Positions 9,397-19,093 are shown, numbered from the stretch's first letter. The stretch: 64,000 nucleotides of DNA from Natronospirales bacterium (GCA_021792635.1 JAJYUH010000007.1:62001-126000); one strand, 5' to 3'. Made by a program: numbers and translations. The notes: generated by a model not told the origin, from the letters alone.

Positions 9397-11367
9397 TCAC
9401 TGCTGTGGCCGAAAAGCCTGAACCAGGCGGTTGAATTCCCGTGTGCTGCCCATACCCGTGTAGCGCAGTTCCACATACAGTGAGGTAATCGCGTGCACCG
9501 GCTCCGCCAGATCGGGCCGTGAGCGGATGACGCGTTTGGCGTAATCCAGCGGTCCCTCATGGGGCTGGCGTGTCAGGCCACACTTGGCGAGTTTGCGGCA
9601 GAAACGCCGGTAATCGCGCACCGCGGCAACGGGTGGCGGCACGCGATGTCGCCACAACAGCACCAGCCATACCAGCACCAGAATCCCGCCGATGAGTACC
9701 AGCAGCACCAACGCCAGTTGCAGCCAGTTGCCGTAATCCAGGCCCACATGGGCGAAGAAGCGCTTTTGTAATTCCGGACCGTAGGCCAGTACCCACTGGT
9801 TCCAGCCGTTATTGACCGCGTCCCAGAGATTGCGCATGTTGCCGAGCCAGGGGTGCGACCTGAAGAAATAACCCGGCACTTCGCCGGCCGGCAGCGCCGC
9901 GGCCAGGCCTTCCTCCACACGCGCCGGGTCCACGGCGGCAGTGGGGTCCACACGCACCCAGCCGCGGCCCGTGAACCACACTTCCGCCCAGGCGTGGGCA
10001 TCGTCCTGACGCACGATGTAATAGCCGTCTAGCGGATTGACGCTGCCGCCCTGATAACCGATTACCACGTGAGCGGGAATGCCGGCGGCGCGCATCAGAA
10101 ATACGAAAGCACTGGCATAGTGCTCGCAGAAACCGCGACGCGTGTCGAACAGGAATTCGTCAATACGGTTCGGGCCGGTGAGCACGCCGGGCTGCAGGGT
10201 GTACACGAACGGCTGGTCATGAAACATGCGCAACGCATCCTGCACCACTTGTTCAGGTGAACCGGCAGTAGCCCGCCATTGCCGCGCGAGTCTGCGCGCA
10301 CGCGGATCATCGCCCTGTGGCAATCTGAGGTCGCGGCGCAATATCCAGCTTGGCGTGTCCGCACCATAACTGTAATCCGTGTAAGAAGTGACCGCATACA
10401 ACTTGTGTTCCGTCACGGGATGTTGCGTGACCAGTTCGTAATCGGCGGTCAGGTAGGTATTTTTTGGCGCCCGTACCGGCAGGTCCAGGGCGTACAGGAC
10501 CCGCAGGTTGTTGGGTTCGAGAGTCATCTCATAGCGCACCGGTGCGCCGTGCGTGGCAAGGGTTTCATTGTTGGGCCACAAGGCGTTGCCCATGCTCCAG
10601 ATTCCATGCGCGTAATCGTGCAAAACCATGGCGCGCCAGTAAAGCCGTGCGCGTGGTGGTGCGGGGCTCAGGAATTTCACCTGGAAGGCGATGGCATCGG
10701 ATTGCGCCAGGCGGCTGATGGTGTCCGGCGACATTTGCGTGGATAAACCGGTGATGGCGGAATCCTGCGGCAGCGCCACTCCCCACAAGGGGCCGGGTAT
10801 GCGTGGAAACAGCAGGAACAATACCAGTGCAATGGGCAAGGCGGGCAGCAGCATGCGTCCAGTGGTTTTCAGGGAGGTGAGCGCCGTGCGGCTCGCGTCG
10901 GGATGCGCCACGTTGAGCAGCGCGGTGATGGCCAGCCACACGGCCGGAATCATGTAAATCGCCAGCGGAATGCTCTGGTCATACAGGAAATTGGCGATGC
11001 CGATGAACAGCGCAATCACCAGTGCCAGAAAATAATCGCGCAAGCCCCTGGCTTCCATGAGCTTCAGGGCTGCCAGCAGGATAAGCAGCGCGGTGCCCGC
11101 TTCCGGCCCATTGAGGGTGTGGTAGGTGGCGAACACCCCGAGGAAGGCCAGCAAGCCGAAGCCGATGCGTGTAAAGCGGTTGAACAGCGGCCAGCCGCGG
11201 TAGGCGGCCGCCAACCGCCACAGCGCGACGAGCACCGCCGCGAAGATTATCCAGGGCGCGAGATGCAGCGCATGCGGAAGGACCATTACCAGCATGGCTG
11301 CCAAGGTCCAGAGCAGGCGCGTCTGTTCCAGGCGCGCGTCGAAATCCGCCGCCCGTACCGCGTTCAC
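9397..11367 (-). CDS. TgpA-like transmembrane transglutaminase (DUF3488 plus transglutaminase core)
   Basis: The 656-aa membrane protein has several N-terminal membrane segments (about residues 18-195), a large periplasmic region and one C-terminal membrane helix (LALVLLVLIGGILVLVWLVL). The transglutaminase-like core has the Cys-His-Asp triad: RRGFCEHYASAFVFLMRAAG, then DAHAWAEVWF, then WVRVDPTAAV. The family resembles Pseudomonas TgpA, whose periplasmic transglutaminase domain is essential there. The GTG start overlaps the stop of the upstream DUF58 gene (GTGA), so the pair is coupled. It is the last gene of the MoxR-DUF58-TgpA operon. Confidence 0.93.
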   Translation of the reverse strand: MNAVRAADFDARLEQTRLLWTLAAMLVMVLPHALHLAPWIIFAAVLVALWRLAAAYRGWPLFNRFTRIGFGLLAFLGVFATYHTLNGPEAGTALLILLAALKLMEARGLRDYFLALVIALFIGIANFLYDQSIPLAIYMIPAVWLAITALLNVAHPDASRTALTSLKTTGRMLLPALPIALVLFLLFPRIPGPLWGVALPQDSAITGLSTQMSPDTISRLAQSDAIAFQVKFLSPAPPRARLYWRAMVLHDYAHGIWSMGNALWPNNETLATHGAPVRYEMTLEPNNLRVLYALDLPVRAPKNTYLTADYELVTQHPVTEHKLYAVTSYTDYSYGADTPSWILRRDLRLPQGDDPRARRLARQWRATAGSPEQVVQDALRMFHDQPFVYTLQPGVLTGPNRIDEFLFDTRRGFCEHYASAFVFLMRAAGIPAHVVIGYQGGSVNPLDGYYIVRQDDAHAWAEVWFTGRGWVRVDPTAAVDPARVEEGLAAALPAGEVPGYFFRSHPWLGNMRNLWDAVNNGWNQWVLAYGPELQKRFFAHVGLDYGNWLQLALVLLVLIGGILVLVWLVLLWRHRVPPPVAAVRDYRRFCRKLAKCGLTRQPHEGPLDYAKRVIRSRPDLAEPVHAITSLYVELRYTGMGSTREFNRLVQAFRPQQ

Positions 11368-12347
11368 AGGTTATCACCGTCAGGTGTACCGAACAGGGCA
11401 AGAGCGTTAAGACAGCGGTCGCGATGCACATCGCCGCCACCGACAGGAATTTCGCGGCCCGGCAATCTGAGAGCATAAGTCAGATTCTGTGCATGGGCCG
11501 TAAGCACCCAGCGGCACAACACCGACAGGCGTTCTTCCTGGCCGAATTCCGTCAATGCGTTCCAATCCAGCCGGCGGGTCTCCGCGCCGGTACCGCTGAA
11601 CTGTTTGGTGAGAAGCATTTGTGCGCGCGACGAGGCTTTCCAGGCGATGTGCCGCGGCGAGTCGCCGGGCCGATAGCCGCGCAGTCCGCTGAAATCTTCC
11701 TCCCCCCGCTCCGCGTGCCGATCACTTCCCCGTCCGCCCAAAGGCGGCGGCAGGGGTGGCGCCGCCACCGCCGGTTTGGGATAAACCAATGCGCGCAGGT
11801 CCATGTACACCCAGCTCCAGGCGCGGAACAGGGCGAAAGGGTATGTGCTTTCCACCGCCAGCCGGCGCAGTGGCAGCCAGCCGCGTATTTCCGCCGGCAG
11901 TGGTACGGCAACGCTGCCGCGTTCACCGGCGGCCACATCGCCGGAGACAGTTGTGTCGCTGTCTTCGGCACCCAGGGTGATGGCGATGCGTGCACTGCGC
12001 CCTCCGTTGGTGACATGTATATGAAAGCGTGCCACCTCGCCGGCGAACACCGGCGGCGCTTTGCCGGCGGTGATTTCCAATCCCGTGAGGTTCGCATGGC
12101 AGGCATGCATGGCAATAAAGCTGAGTCCCGTCAGCACGAAAGTCAGCATGAAACCCATACTGTTGGAGTAATTCATGGAGCCCAGCAGCATCACGAATAC
12201 CGTGAGGCTGTAGAGCAGACCCTGCCGGGTGGGAAGGATATAGACGCGCCGCTGTCTCAGGATGACCACGTCACCATCCGGTCCCTGACGACGACGCACC
12301 CAGTTCTGTATCCGCTGACGGAAATAAATGCGCGTGGCCTGTAACAT
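11364..12347 (-). CDS. DUF58 domain protein
   Basis: The 327-aa protein has a basic N-terminus and two adjacent hydrophobic segments (about residues 45-90), then a beta-rich region. The DUF58 signature is LRGYRPGDSPRHIAWKASSR, followed by LTKQFSG. Proteins of this family have a von Willebrand factor A-like fold and work with MoxR AAA+ ATPases, probably as substrate or adaptor in envelope complex assembly; the exact role is not known. The ATG lies 3 bp after the MoxR stop, and the C-terminus overlaps the TgpA start. Confidence 0.92.
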   Translation of the reverse strand: MLQATRIYFRQRIQNWVRRRQGPDGDVVILRQRRVYILPTRQGLLYSLTVFVMLLGSMNYSNSMGFMLTFVLTGLSFIAMHACHANLTGLEITAGKAPPVFAGEVARFHIHVTNGGRSARIAITLGAEDSDTTVSGDVAAGERGSVAVPLPAEIRGWLPLRRLAVESTYPFALFRAWSWVYMDLRALVYPKPAVAAPPLPPPLGGRGSDRHAERGEEDFSGLRGYRPGDSPRHIAWKASSRAQMLLTKQFSGTGAETRRLDWNALTEFGQEERLSVLCRWVLTAHAQNLTYALRLPGREIPVGGGDVHRDRCLNALALFGTPDGDNL

Positions 12348-12350
12348 GGA

Positions 12351-13316
12351 TCAGGGAATCGGTACCGCCTCAAGCAGTTCCCCGGTCAATGTCGCCGAAG
12401 AACTGCTTTCATGCGTGGCCTTGAGGCGCAAACGATGACCCACCACGCCCTGCAGTACCGCCTGCAGGTCCTCGGGAACGACGCCGGTATGCCCCATGAG
12501 CAGCGCCCAGGCCTGGGCGGCGTGTTTCAAGGCGATTGCGGCGCGGGGTGAAAGTCCGGTCTCGAAGCGCGGTGCTTCGCGGGTATAACGCACCACTGCC
12601 TGCAGGTAATCCAGCAACGCGTCGGACACATGCAGTTTGAAGGCGGCGGCCCGCAACGCCAGCAGTTCCTGGGCATTCAATGCGGCCTGCAGGGCATGCA
12701 GCAGCTCCCGCCGGTTGCGCCCCCGCAGCAGATCCCGTTCCGCCTGTTCACCGGGATAGCCCAGATCAATACGCATCAGGAAACGGTCCAATTGCGATTC
12801 CGGCAGCGGGAAGGTGCCCACCTGATGCGTCGGGTTCTGGGTGGCGATGACGAAGAATGGCTGGGGCAGGGGGCGGGTGACGCCGTCCACCGTCACTTGT
12901 CGTTCTTCCATGGCTTCCAGGAGGGCACTCTGGGCTTTGGGGGTGGCGCGGTTCACTTCGTCGGCAAGTACCAGTTGCGCAAAGATCGGACCTGGGTGGA
13001 AGCGGAACCCGTCGCTTTGCCGTTCGTAAATGGAAGCACCGATAATATCCGCCGGCAGGAGATCGCTGGTGAACTGGATGCGCTGGTAGGATAGCCCCAG
13101 CAACCGTGCCAAAGTCTGGGCAAGGGTGGTCTTGCCCACGCCGGGGATATCTTCGATAAGCAGATGACCGCCGCTGATGAGGCATGCCAGGCTCAGACGG
13201 ATCTGCACTTCCTTGCCGAGGATGATTTGACTTGCCTCGGCGATCGCCCGATCGGCCTTCTGCACGAGGGCAGGAATCGGGAGTTCACGGATGGGGATCG
13301 GCTGGTCGTTGGGCAT
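12351..13316 (-). CDS. MoxR-family AAA+ ATPase
   Basis: The 321-aa cytosolic ATPase has Walker A IEDIPGVGKTTLAQTLARLL, Walker B LVLADEVNRATPKAQSALLE and sensor 1 FFVIATQNPTHQVGTFPLPE. The C-terminal helical lid contains GLSPRAAIALKHAAQAWALL. MoxR ATPases act as chaperones for activation of protein complexes, generally with a vWA or DUF58 partner, which here is the next gene. AGGAGAAA precedes the ATG. It is the first gene of the three-gene leftward operon. Confidence 0.94.
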   Translation of the reverse strand: MPNDQPIPIRELPIPALVQKADRAIAEASQIILGKEVQIRLSLACLISGGHLLIEDIPGVGKTTLAQTLARLLGLSYQRIQFTSDLLPADIIGASIYERQSDGFRFHPGPIFAQLVLADEVNRATPKAQSALLEAMEERQVTVDGVTRPLPQPFFVIATQNPTHQVGTFPLPESQLDRFLMRIDLGYPGEQAERDLLRGRNRRELLHALQAALNAQELLALRAAAFKLHVSDALLDYLQAVVRYTREAPRFETGLSPRAAIALKHAAQAWALLMGHTGVVPEDLQAVLQGVVGHRLRLKATHESSSSATLTGELLEAVPIP

Positions 13317-13399
13317 GGGTTTCTCCTGGGTTCACCTTATGCCAAAACCCACCGGGCCGTCCATAACAGGGATAAAATATGCGCCATCCGGAGGTTAGC

Positions 13400-13870
13400 G
13401 TGAACACTGTACGTACGTTTTTCCTTATCATGTTATTGGTGGGCTTGTTGGCCGGCTGTCAGGGCCGTAACAATGTGAATGCCGCCGCCATTCAATCACT
13501 CATGCGCGTGGATAACGCGTTTTCCACACTCTCGGCAAAACAGGGTTTCGCCGCTGCCTTCCGGCAGTATGCGGCGGACGATGCCTTGCTGTTGCCCGAG
13601 AATGGCGCCGCCTTGCGAGGCAAGGCCACCATTGAGCAGAGCCTGCAAGGCATACCTGCGGGCACGACGCTGAGTTGGACGCCGCAGAGCGCCGATGTTT
13701 CCGGCGCACTGGGTTACACATGGGGCATTTACGCCCTCACTGGCGCCGATGCCGCCGGCCAGAAGACCGTTACCTATGGCAAGTATCTTTCCATCTGGAA
13801 GAAACCATCCGGTGACTGGAAACTCGCGGTGATGATGGTCAATCAATCGCCCGGCCCGGCGGGCGGCTGA
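13400..13870 (+). CDS. Lipoprotein with NTF2/SnoaL-like (DUF4440-type) domain
   Basis: The protein has a signal peptide ending in the lipobox LLAGC. It then has a domain of about 125 residues resembling the NTF2-like superfamily of the DUF4440 type: an N-terminal helix (VDNAFSTLSAKQGFAAAFRQ), YAADDALLLPENGAALRGK, and a C-terminal sheet with YGKYLSIWKKPSGDWKLAVM. No catalytic function can be assigned. GTG at 13400 is chosen because GGAGGT lies 5 bp upstream (13390-13395); an ATG at 13379 is possible but would place that ribosome site inside the coding region. It is divergent from the MoxR operon. Confidence 0.75.
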   Translation: MNTVRTFFLIMLLVGLLAGCQGRNNVNAAAIQSLMRVDNAFSTLSAKQGFAAAFRQYAADDALLLPENGAALRGKATIEQSLQGIPAGTTLSWTPQSADVSGALGYTWGIYALTGADAAGQKTVTYGKYLSIWKKPSGDWKLAVMMVNQSPGPAGG

Positions 13871-14021
13871 GCCATCGCCGCAATCATGGTCATGCGCGAA
13901 CCCGGCGCGGATATGGCGGACAGGGCAAAGACCTGGCTGCCAGATACAGTCGGTGCAAAATCCCGAAACCAGCCGTCTCGCGATCCCCGTCACCGCGTGA
14001 ATTACACTTTGCCGGCGGCTC

Positions 14022-15170
14022 TCAACCCGGCGTTCTGTTTCTGCCACTGGCCGGACGCGGGCGCGGCTCGATGCCGGCAAAGCGCAGTAGTTCCCGGTGG
14101 ATGCGTGCCACCCGTTCCACCTGGCCCTTGGCGGGGAAGCGCTCGTAAAAGCCGTCCACGCGGAATACGCGTATCTGCTCACTCCACGGTGCGAGCCGCC
14201 GTTTCCAGCGTTCCAGGCGTCCGTCCTCAGGCGCAGCATCCCGGGGAGCGAGATCCGCGCACACCCGGATCAGCGCCTTGAGCGTCACCGAGGTGGTGAT
14301 CATGTAGTTGTTGTGCCCCCAGGCCTCGCCCCATGCGTGCTCGGCGGCCCTGAGGAAATCGCGGACCACGCGGTAGAAACGTTCCACTTCGCGCTCGCTG
14401 GCGCCGCGTTTTTCGATCGCCTTCCACTCGACATTCACCCAGCGGTTGAGTTCGTTGAACAGTTCCGCCTGCAGTATCCATTTCTGGCGCTGGCTGCGGC
14501 TGCCGAGCCGGTTGATACGGTAACGCAATGGGCTGTCGCCCTCGGAGTAGAGTTTTTCAACGACCTTGGCTGCGAATTTCTTGTCGGGCGCCGCCCAGGA
14601 GACCCGCTCGTAGAGATCCACCAGATGGCTTTTGTTGATGCGCGTGGGTGTGGAGTTGATGATCACGAACATTTCGGTGGCGAAATCCTCGCTCTTGCCG
14701 TCGAAGATCACGCACGGCACGTGGATAGTACGCGCTTCCTCGGGGCGATCCTGGTTATAGAAGTGAAGTGCCGCCAGGCGGTGCTGGCCATCAATGATAA
14801 GGTATTTGCCCTTGGGTTCCTGCAGGTGGCCGACGTTGTCGAAACCCTTCATCGGCTCGAACTGCAGCCGTTCGGCGGTGAACAGCAGCACCGTGCCTGG
14901 GATCGGCGGCTGGCTGGCGGCGGTCTCGTAGAAATTCCTGAGGGCATTCACCTTGGCGCGCGATAATTGCCGCTGGAAGGCCTTGTCGGAGCGTTCGATG
15001 CGACCGATGAAGTCGGCGATTTCATCAGTCGCCGGCGTCGCTTCCGGAGCAATTTGTTCACCCTCGCTGTAAAAGCGGCTGATGAAACGCACTTTGGCGA
15101 GCAGGTCCTCCACGGTATAGGCCGCGAAATAGAACACCCCGTCTTTCTGTCTTACCTGGGTGGCGAGCAT
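14022..15170 (-). CDS. Solitary DGQHR-domain protein (DndB/DpdB-like)
   Basis: The 382-aa protein contains YLIIDGQHRLAALHFYNQ (about residues 127-144), the DGQHR motif. It continues with VPCVIFDGKSEDFATEMFVI and INSTPTRINKSHLVDLYERV. The same architecture occurs in DndB, the regulator of phosphorothioate DNA modification, and in DpdB-type proteins of 7-deazaguanine DNA modification. Neither dndCDE nor dpd genes lie in this window, so it is solitary and its function is unknown. AAAGGAGAG precedes the ATG. It is 27 bp downstream of valS stop-side sequence order-wise as the next leftward gene, with base composition like its neighbours. Confidence 0.8.
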   Translation of the reverse strand: MLATQVRQKDGVFYFAAYTVEDLLAKVRFISRFYSEGEQIAPEATPATDEIADFIGRIERSDKAFQRQLSRAKVNALRNFYETAASQPPIPGTVLLFTAERLQFEPMKGFDNVGHLQEPKGKYLIIDGQHRLAALHFYNQDRPEEARTIHVPCVIFDGKSEDFATEMFVIINSTPTRINKSHLVDLYERVSWAAPDKKFAAKVVEKLYSEGDSPLRYRINRLGSRSQRQKWILQAELFNELNRWVNVEWKAIEKRGASEREVERFYRVVRDFLRAAEHAWGEAWGHNNYMITTSVTLKALIRVCADLAPRDAAPEDGRLERWKRRLAPWSEQIRVFRVDGFYERFPAKGQVERVARIHRELLRFAGIEPRPRPASGRNRTPG

Positions 15171-15197
15171 GGATTACTCTCCTTTGGTTAAAACCAT

Positions 15198-18197
15198 TCA
15201 TGAGCGCCGGGTGAGGCCGGCGAGTTCGGTGTAACGACTCTCCAGTTCCGCGAGACCGCGGCCAAGTTCCGCCGCACGCGTCTGTTCGCGTTGCACGATG
15301 GCAGTGGGCGCCTGGGCGATGAACGCAGCATTATCGAGCTTGGCTCGCACCCGCCGCAGGTCGGCGCATAACTTGTCGTGTTGTTTGCCGAGCCGCGCAA
15401 GTTCCGCCGGCACATCTATCAGGCCTTCGAATGGAATGTGCAGCCGCGCATCATCAACAATCACAGTGGCGGCGCGTGGCGGGGATTCCCCCGGCGTCAA
15501 CCTGCGGATGGATTCCAGGCGAGCGAGAAATGCCAGTTCCGGTCCAATGCGATCGAAGAGATACGGATCACGCGCGCCCGGTTCGAGAATAGCACGGATG
15601 GCTTTTGAAGGCGGGACGCCGTGTTCGCTGCGTATTTTGCGGATTTCGCTGACGGCGGATATCAAAAACACGATGTCGCCGGTCGCCTTACTTGGGTCGG
15701 CTATCCGGCTCTCAAATCTGGGATATGCCTGCAGTGAAACAGAATTCCCTTGTTTGCCGAGTTTCGGCGCAACCTGCTGCCAGAGTTCTTCGGTGATAAA
15801 CGGGATAATGGGGTGCGACGCCCGGAGCAGTGTTTCCAGCACATATAGCAGGGTATGCCGGGTGGAATCCGCTTTTTCAGAGTCGGAACCATTCAGTGCA
15901 GGCTTTGACAATTCGATGAACCAATCGCAGAAATCGCTCCAGGTGAATTCGTAGAGTTCCTGTGCCAGCAGATCAAACCGGTAGTCCCGGAAATGTTCTT
16001 CAATGTTATGCAGCAGATGTTCCAGCTGGTTGACGATCCAGTGTTCGGCAGGGGTATGCAAGGGTGGATCGCCGGTCGCGGTGAATCCCTCCGTGTTCAT
16101 CAACACGTAGCGCGCCGCGTTCCACAGTTTGGTGCAGAAATTCCGGTAACCTTCACAGCGTTTGAGGTCGAAGTTGATGGTGCGGCCATGGGTGGCCAGC
16201 GCCGCGAAGGTGAAGCGCATGGCATCGGCGCCCACCGCCGGGATGCCCTCCGGATAATCGTGGCGGATGCGCTTGGCTGCTTTTTCACGGACTTGCGGAA
16301 TGAGCAGGCTTTCAGCGGATTTCCTGAGCAGCGCTTCCAGGCTGATACCGTCCATGAGGTCCAGCGGGTCAATGGTATTGCCCTTGGATTTGGACATCTT
16401 CTGGCCTTCCGAATCCCGCACGATGGCGTTGATGTAGACCTCTTTAAACGGCACGCGCCCGGTGAAGTATTTTGTGGCCATCACCATGCGCGCCACCCAG
16501 AAGAAGATGATGTCGAAGCCGGTCACCAGCACCGAAGACGGCAGGAATTGCCGGTCCTTTGACCAGTCGGCAACAACCTTTCCGTCAATTTTGATTGGGT
16601 CGTTTTCCGGCCAGCCGAGTGTTGAAAACGGCCAGAGCGCCGAACTAAACCAGGTGTCCAGCACATCTTCATCCTGTGTGAGCGTGCCCACAGGCTTGAC
16701 CGATCCATGTTTTACGGCGTCGGCTTCGTCTTCACCCACGAAGATATTTCCGGCTTTGTCGTACCACGCTGGAATACGGTGGCCCCACCACAGCTGGCGG
16801 CTCACACACCAGTCCTGGATATTCTCCAACCACTGCGTGTAAGTCGTTGCCCAGTTTTCCGGCACGAATCTGATGTCGCCGGAGCGGACGGCATTTAAGG
16901 CTGGCTCGGTGATGGCTTTGCGCCCGCCTGGGCCCGGCTTGTCGTCCACACGGGTTTCACCGGTGAGATCCAGGAACCATTGATCCGTGAGCATAGGCTC
17001 GATGATCGCGTCGGAGCGCTGGCTTACGGGCACCGTGAGTTTATGTTTGCGGGTTTCCACCAGCAGATTCTGTTCTGTGAGATCGGCAATGATGTGTTTG
17101 CGTGCCACGAAACGGTCGAGATCAGCATATTCTTTTGGTAGAGGAAACTGCTTTACAATTGGTCTTATGAAACCAGCCTGTATCGAAATCCCATCGCTGA
17201 TGCCTTTACCTTGCCGAAATTCCTCCCAAGTGTGCTGCTCCGCAGTTTCACGTATATGACCATCGAGTGTGAAGATGTTTATTCTGTCTAAGCCGTGGCG
17301 TTCTCCAGTTTTGTAATCATTGAAATCATGGCCTGGGGTGATTTTCACCGCGCCGGTGCCGAATTCCTTGTCCACGGATTCATCGGCGATGACGGGAATC
17401 TCGCGTCGCGTGAGCGGCAGCTTGAGTTTCTTGCCGATTAATTTCCTGTAGCGGCTGTCGTCCGGGTGCACCGCCACGGCCACGTCGCCCAGCAGGGTTT
17501 CCGGGCGCGTGGTGGCCACCACCACGCCTTCGCCGCCGGCCACTCCCGGCGTCTTGCCTCCCGCGGCACTTGCACTTCCCTGTGCATCGCCGGCTAGCGG
17601 ATAGCGGATGAACCACAGATGGCCGTCGCGCTCCTCGTTGTTGACTTCGAGGTCTGAGACGGCGGTTTGCAGCACCGGATCCCAGTGCACCAAGCGCTTG
17701 CCGCGGTACAGCAATCCCGCACGGTACCATTCGATGAACACGCGCTGCACCGCGGCCGACAATCCGGCATCCATGGTAAAACGTTCCCGCGACCAGTCGA
17801 TGGAAGCACCCAGCCGGCGCATCTGGCGGGTGATGACCGAACCGGATTCCTCCTTCCATTGCCATACCTGCTCTACGAATTTTTTGCGTCCCAGATCCTG
17901 GCGGATTTTATTTTCCACAGCCAGTTGATTTTCAACGATTTTCTGAGTAGCGATACCGGCATGATCCGTGCCGCCCTGCCACAGCACGCGCTTGCCGCGC
18001 ATGCGCTGATAGCGAATAAGGGCGTCCATGAGAGTCTGCTGGAAGGCATGACCCATGTGCAGGGTACCGGTGACGTTGGGCGGTGGCAGGAATATGCAAT
18101 AAGGAGCGCCCGCAGCGCGCGGCGCAAACCAGCCGTGTTTTTCCCAGGTGTCGTACCAGCGCCGTTCGATGGCCTGCGGGTCGTAGGTCTTTTCCAT
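15198..18197 (-). CDS. valS: Valyl-tRNA synthetase
   Basis: This class I synthetase charges tRNA-Val. HIGH-type motif LPPPNVTGTLHMGHAFQ is near residue 45. KMSKS is in GQKMSKSKGNTIDPLDLMDG. The editing domain has VVATTRPETLLGD and FGTGAVKITPGHDFNDY. The C-terminus is a coiled coil (residues about 935-999). At 999 aa it is longer than the usual 920-960. One extra stretch is a Gly/Ala-rich loop (AGDAQGSASAAGGKTPGVAG). Another lies after NIFTLDGHIRE in the editing domain; there the DNA at 17101-17340 drops to 46 percent G+C (111 of 240 counted). It belongs to the pepA-holC-hypothetical-valS group. Confidence 0.97.
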   Translation of the reverse strand: MEKTYDPQAIERRWYDTWEKHGWFAPRAAGAPYCIFLPPPNVTGTLHMGHAFQQTLMDALIRYQRMRGKRVLWQGGTDHAGIATQKIVENQLAVENKIRQDLGRKKFVEQVWQWKEESGSVITRQMRRLGASIDWSRERFTMDAGLSAAVQRVFIEWYRAGLLYRGKRLVHWDPVLQTAVSDLEVNNEERDGHLWFIRYPLAGDAQGSASAAGGKTPGVAGGEGVVVATTRPETLLGDVAVAVHPDDSRYRKLIGKKLKLPLTRREIPVIADESVDKEFGTGAVKITPGHDFNDYKTGERHGLDRINIFTLDGHIRETAEQHTWEEFRQGKGISDGISIQAGFIRPIVKQFPLPKEYADLDRFVARKHIIADLTEQNLLVETRKHKLTVPVSQRSDAIIEPMLTDQWFLDLTGETRVDDKPGPGGRKAITEPALNAVRSGDIRFVPENWATTYTQWLENIQDWCVSRQLWWGHRIPAWYDKAGNIFVGEDEADAVKHGSVKPVGTLTQDEDVLDTWFSSALWPFSTLGWPENDPIKIDGKVVADWSKDRQFLPSSVLVTGFDIIFFWVARMVMATKYFTGRVPFKEVYINAIVRDSEGQKMSKSKGNTIDPLDLMDGISLEALLRKSAESLLIPQVREKAAKRIRHDYPEGIPAVGADAMRFTFAALATHGRTINFDLKRCEGYRNFCTKLWNAARYVLMNTEGFTATGDPPLHTPAEHWIVNQLEHLLHNIEEHFRDYRFDLLAQELYEFTWSDFCDWFIELSKPALNGSDSEKADSTRHTLLYVLETLLRASHPIIPFITEELWQQVAPKLGKQGNSVSLQAYPRFESRIADPSKATGDIVFLISAVSEIRKIRSEHGVPPSKAIRAILEPGARDPYLFDRIGPELAFLARLESIRRLTPGESPPRAATVIVDDARLHIPFEGLIDVPAELARLGKQHDKLCADLRRVRAKLDNAAFIAQAPTAIVQREQTRAAELGRGLAELESRYTELAGLTRRS

Positions 18198-18279
18198 AAT
18201 TCTTATGTGTGACGATAGCGCTCACCTCGCGGACGAGGCGAGCGGGGATTATAGCAGCGGGTTTCCGGCGGGGCCGGGA

Positions 18280-18603
18280 TTAGCTGCCGTGGCCGTTTTC
18301 CCTGAGTGCGGCGGCCACGATGGCGGGGATTTCAGCCCGCAGCTTTTCCCATACCTTGTCCATCAGCAGGGCCTGAACCTCCACGGAGGCGTCGCGGAGC
18401 ATACGGTCGGTGAGCGCGGCGATGCGCTCTGTGAGCATGTCGCTGAGGATGTCCTGTGGGATGGCGGCCGCCACCGGTTTCCCCGGTGCGGAAACCGCCA
18501 CCGCAGGTTTGGGGGGCACGGGATTCCCGTCACCTGGCGTCACCACGTCTTCCAATACCGGAATTTCGGGCATCGGCGGGGTATCGAAAGGACGGATCGG
18601 CAT
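18280..18603 (-). CDS. Hypothetical protein between holC and valS
   Basis: The 107-aa protein has a Pro/Val-rich low-complexity N-terminal half (MPIRPFDTPPMPEIPVLEDV onward). The amphipathic helical C-terminal half (about residues 55-107) contains ILSDMLTERIAALTDRMLRD and ends AIVAAALRENGHGS. A small unnamed gene of this kind sits at the same place in other gammaproteobacteria such as Pseudomonas, so it is probably real. An alternative GTG at 18615 would overlap the holC stop. No function is known. Confidence 0.62.
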   Translation of the reverse strand: MPIRPFDTPPMPEIPVLEDVVTPGDGNPVPPKPAVAVSAPGKPVAAAIPQDILSDMLTERIAALTDRMLRDASVEVQALLMDKVWEKLRAEIPAIVAAALRENGHGS

Positions 18604-18611
18604 GGCAGCGC

Positions 18612-19031
18612 TCACAGCGAGTGGGTTTCCAGAGGATAGCCCCGATCCTTGTAGAAGCGGAAGCGTTGCCGGCCATGCTCTCGTATCCCGACATCGGCGT
18701 TCACCACTTCCGCCACCCGTTCGAAGCGGCTGAAGAAGTGCGGCACCTCGGATGCCAGGTTGATGAGCAGATGGAATTCCTCCCCGGGCTCCCGGCCAAA
18801 ACCGATGCAAATCGGCATGCCTGTGCTTTCGGCGGCGAGACCGTGAGGCAGGAAGCTGCGGTCACGGAAGGTCCACAGGAGTTCATCCAGTTCCCGCGCT
18901 TCCTCTTCGGAAGACAGGTGAACGAAAACGCGATGCCCCAGGCCGAAAGCCTTCTCCGTCAATTTGCAGGTGAATAACGCACGGCCGCGGGGTGCAGCGT
19001 CGGGGAGAACGTAGAAATCAACCTGGGTCAC
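18612..19031 (-). CDS. holC: DNA polymerase III chi subunit
   Basis: The chi subunit is part of the clamp loader and binds single-stranded-DNA-binding protein. The protein starts TQVDFYVLPDAAPRGRALF, has the central HRVFVHLSSEEEARELDELL region and ends near HGRQRFRFYKDRGYPLETHS, all typical of HolC. The start is taken as GTG at 19031 because GAGGGG lies just upstream and the family begins with this strand; an in-frame ATG at 19079 would add 16 residues without family support. It lies between pepA and the small hypothetical gene. Confidence 0.92.
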   Translation of the reverse strand: MTQVDFYVLPDAAPRGRALFTCKLTEKAFGLGHRVFVHLSSEEEARELDELLWTFRDRSFLPHGLAAESTGMPICIGFGREPGEEFHLLINLASEVPHFFSRFERVAEVVNADVGIREHGRQRFRFYKDRGYPLETHSL

Positions 19032-19093
19032 ATACCCCTCACTCTTGCCTCTCCCCCGTCGCGGGGGAGAGCGGATCATGGGCGCCTGAGCCG

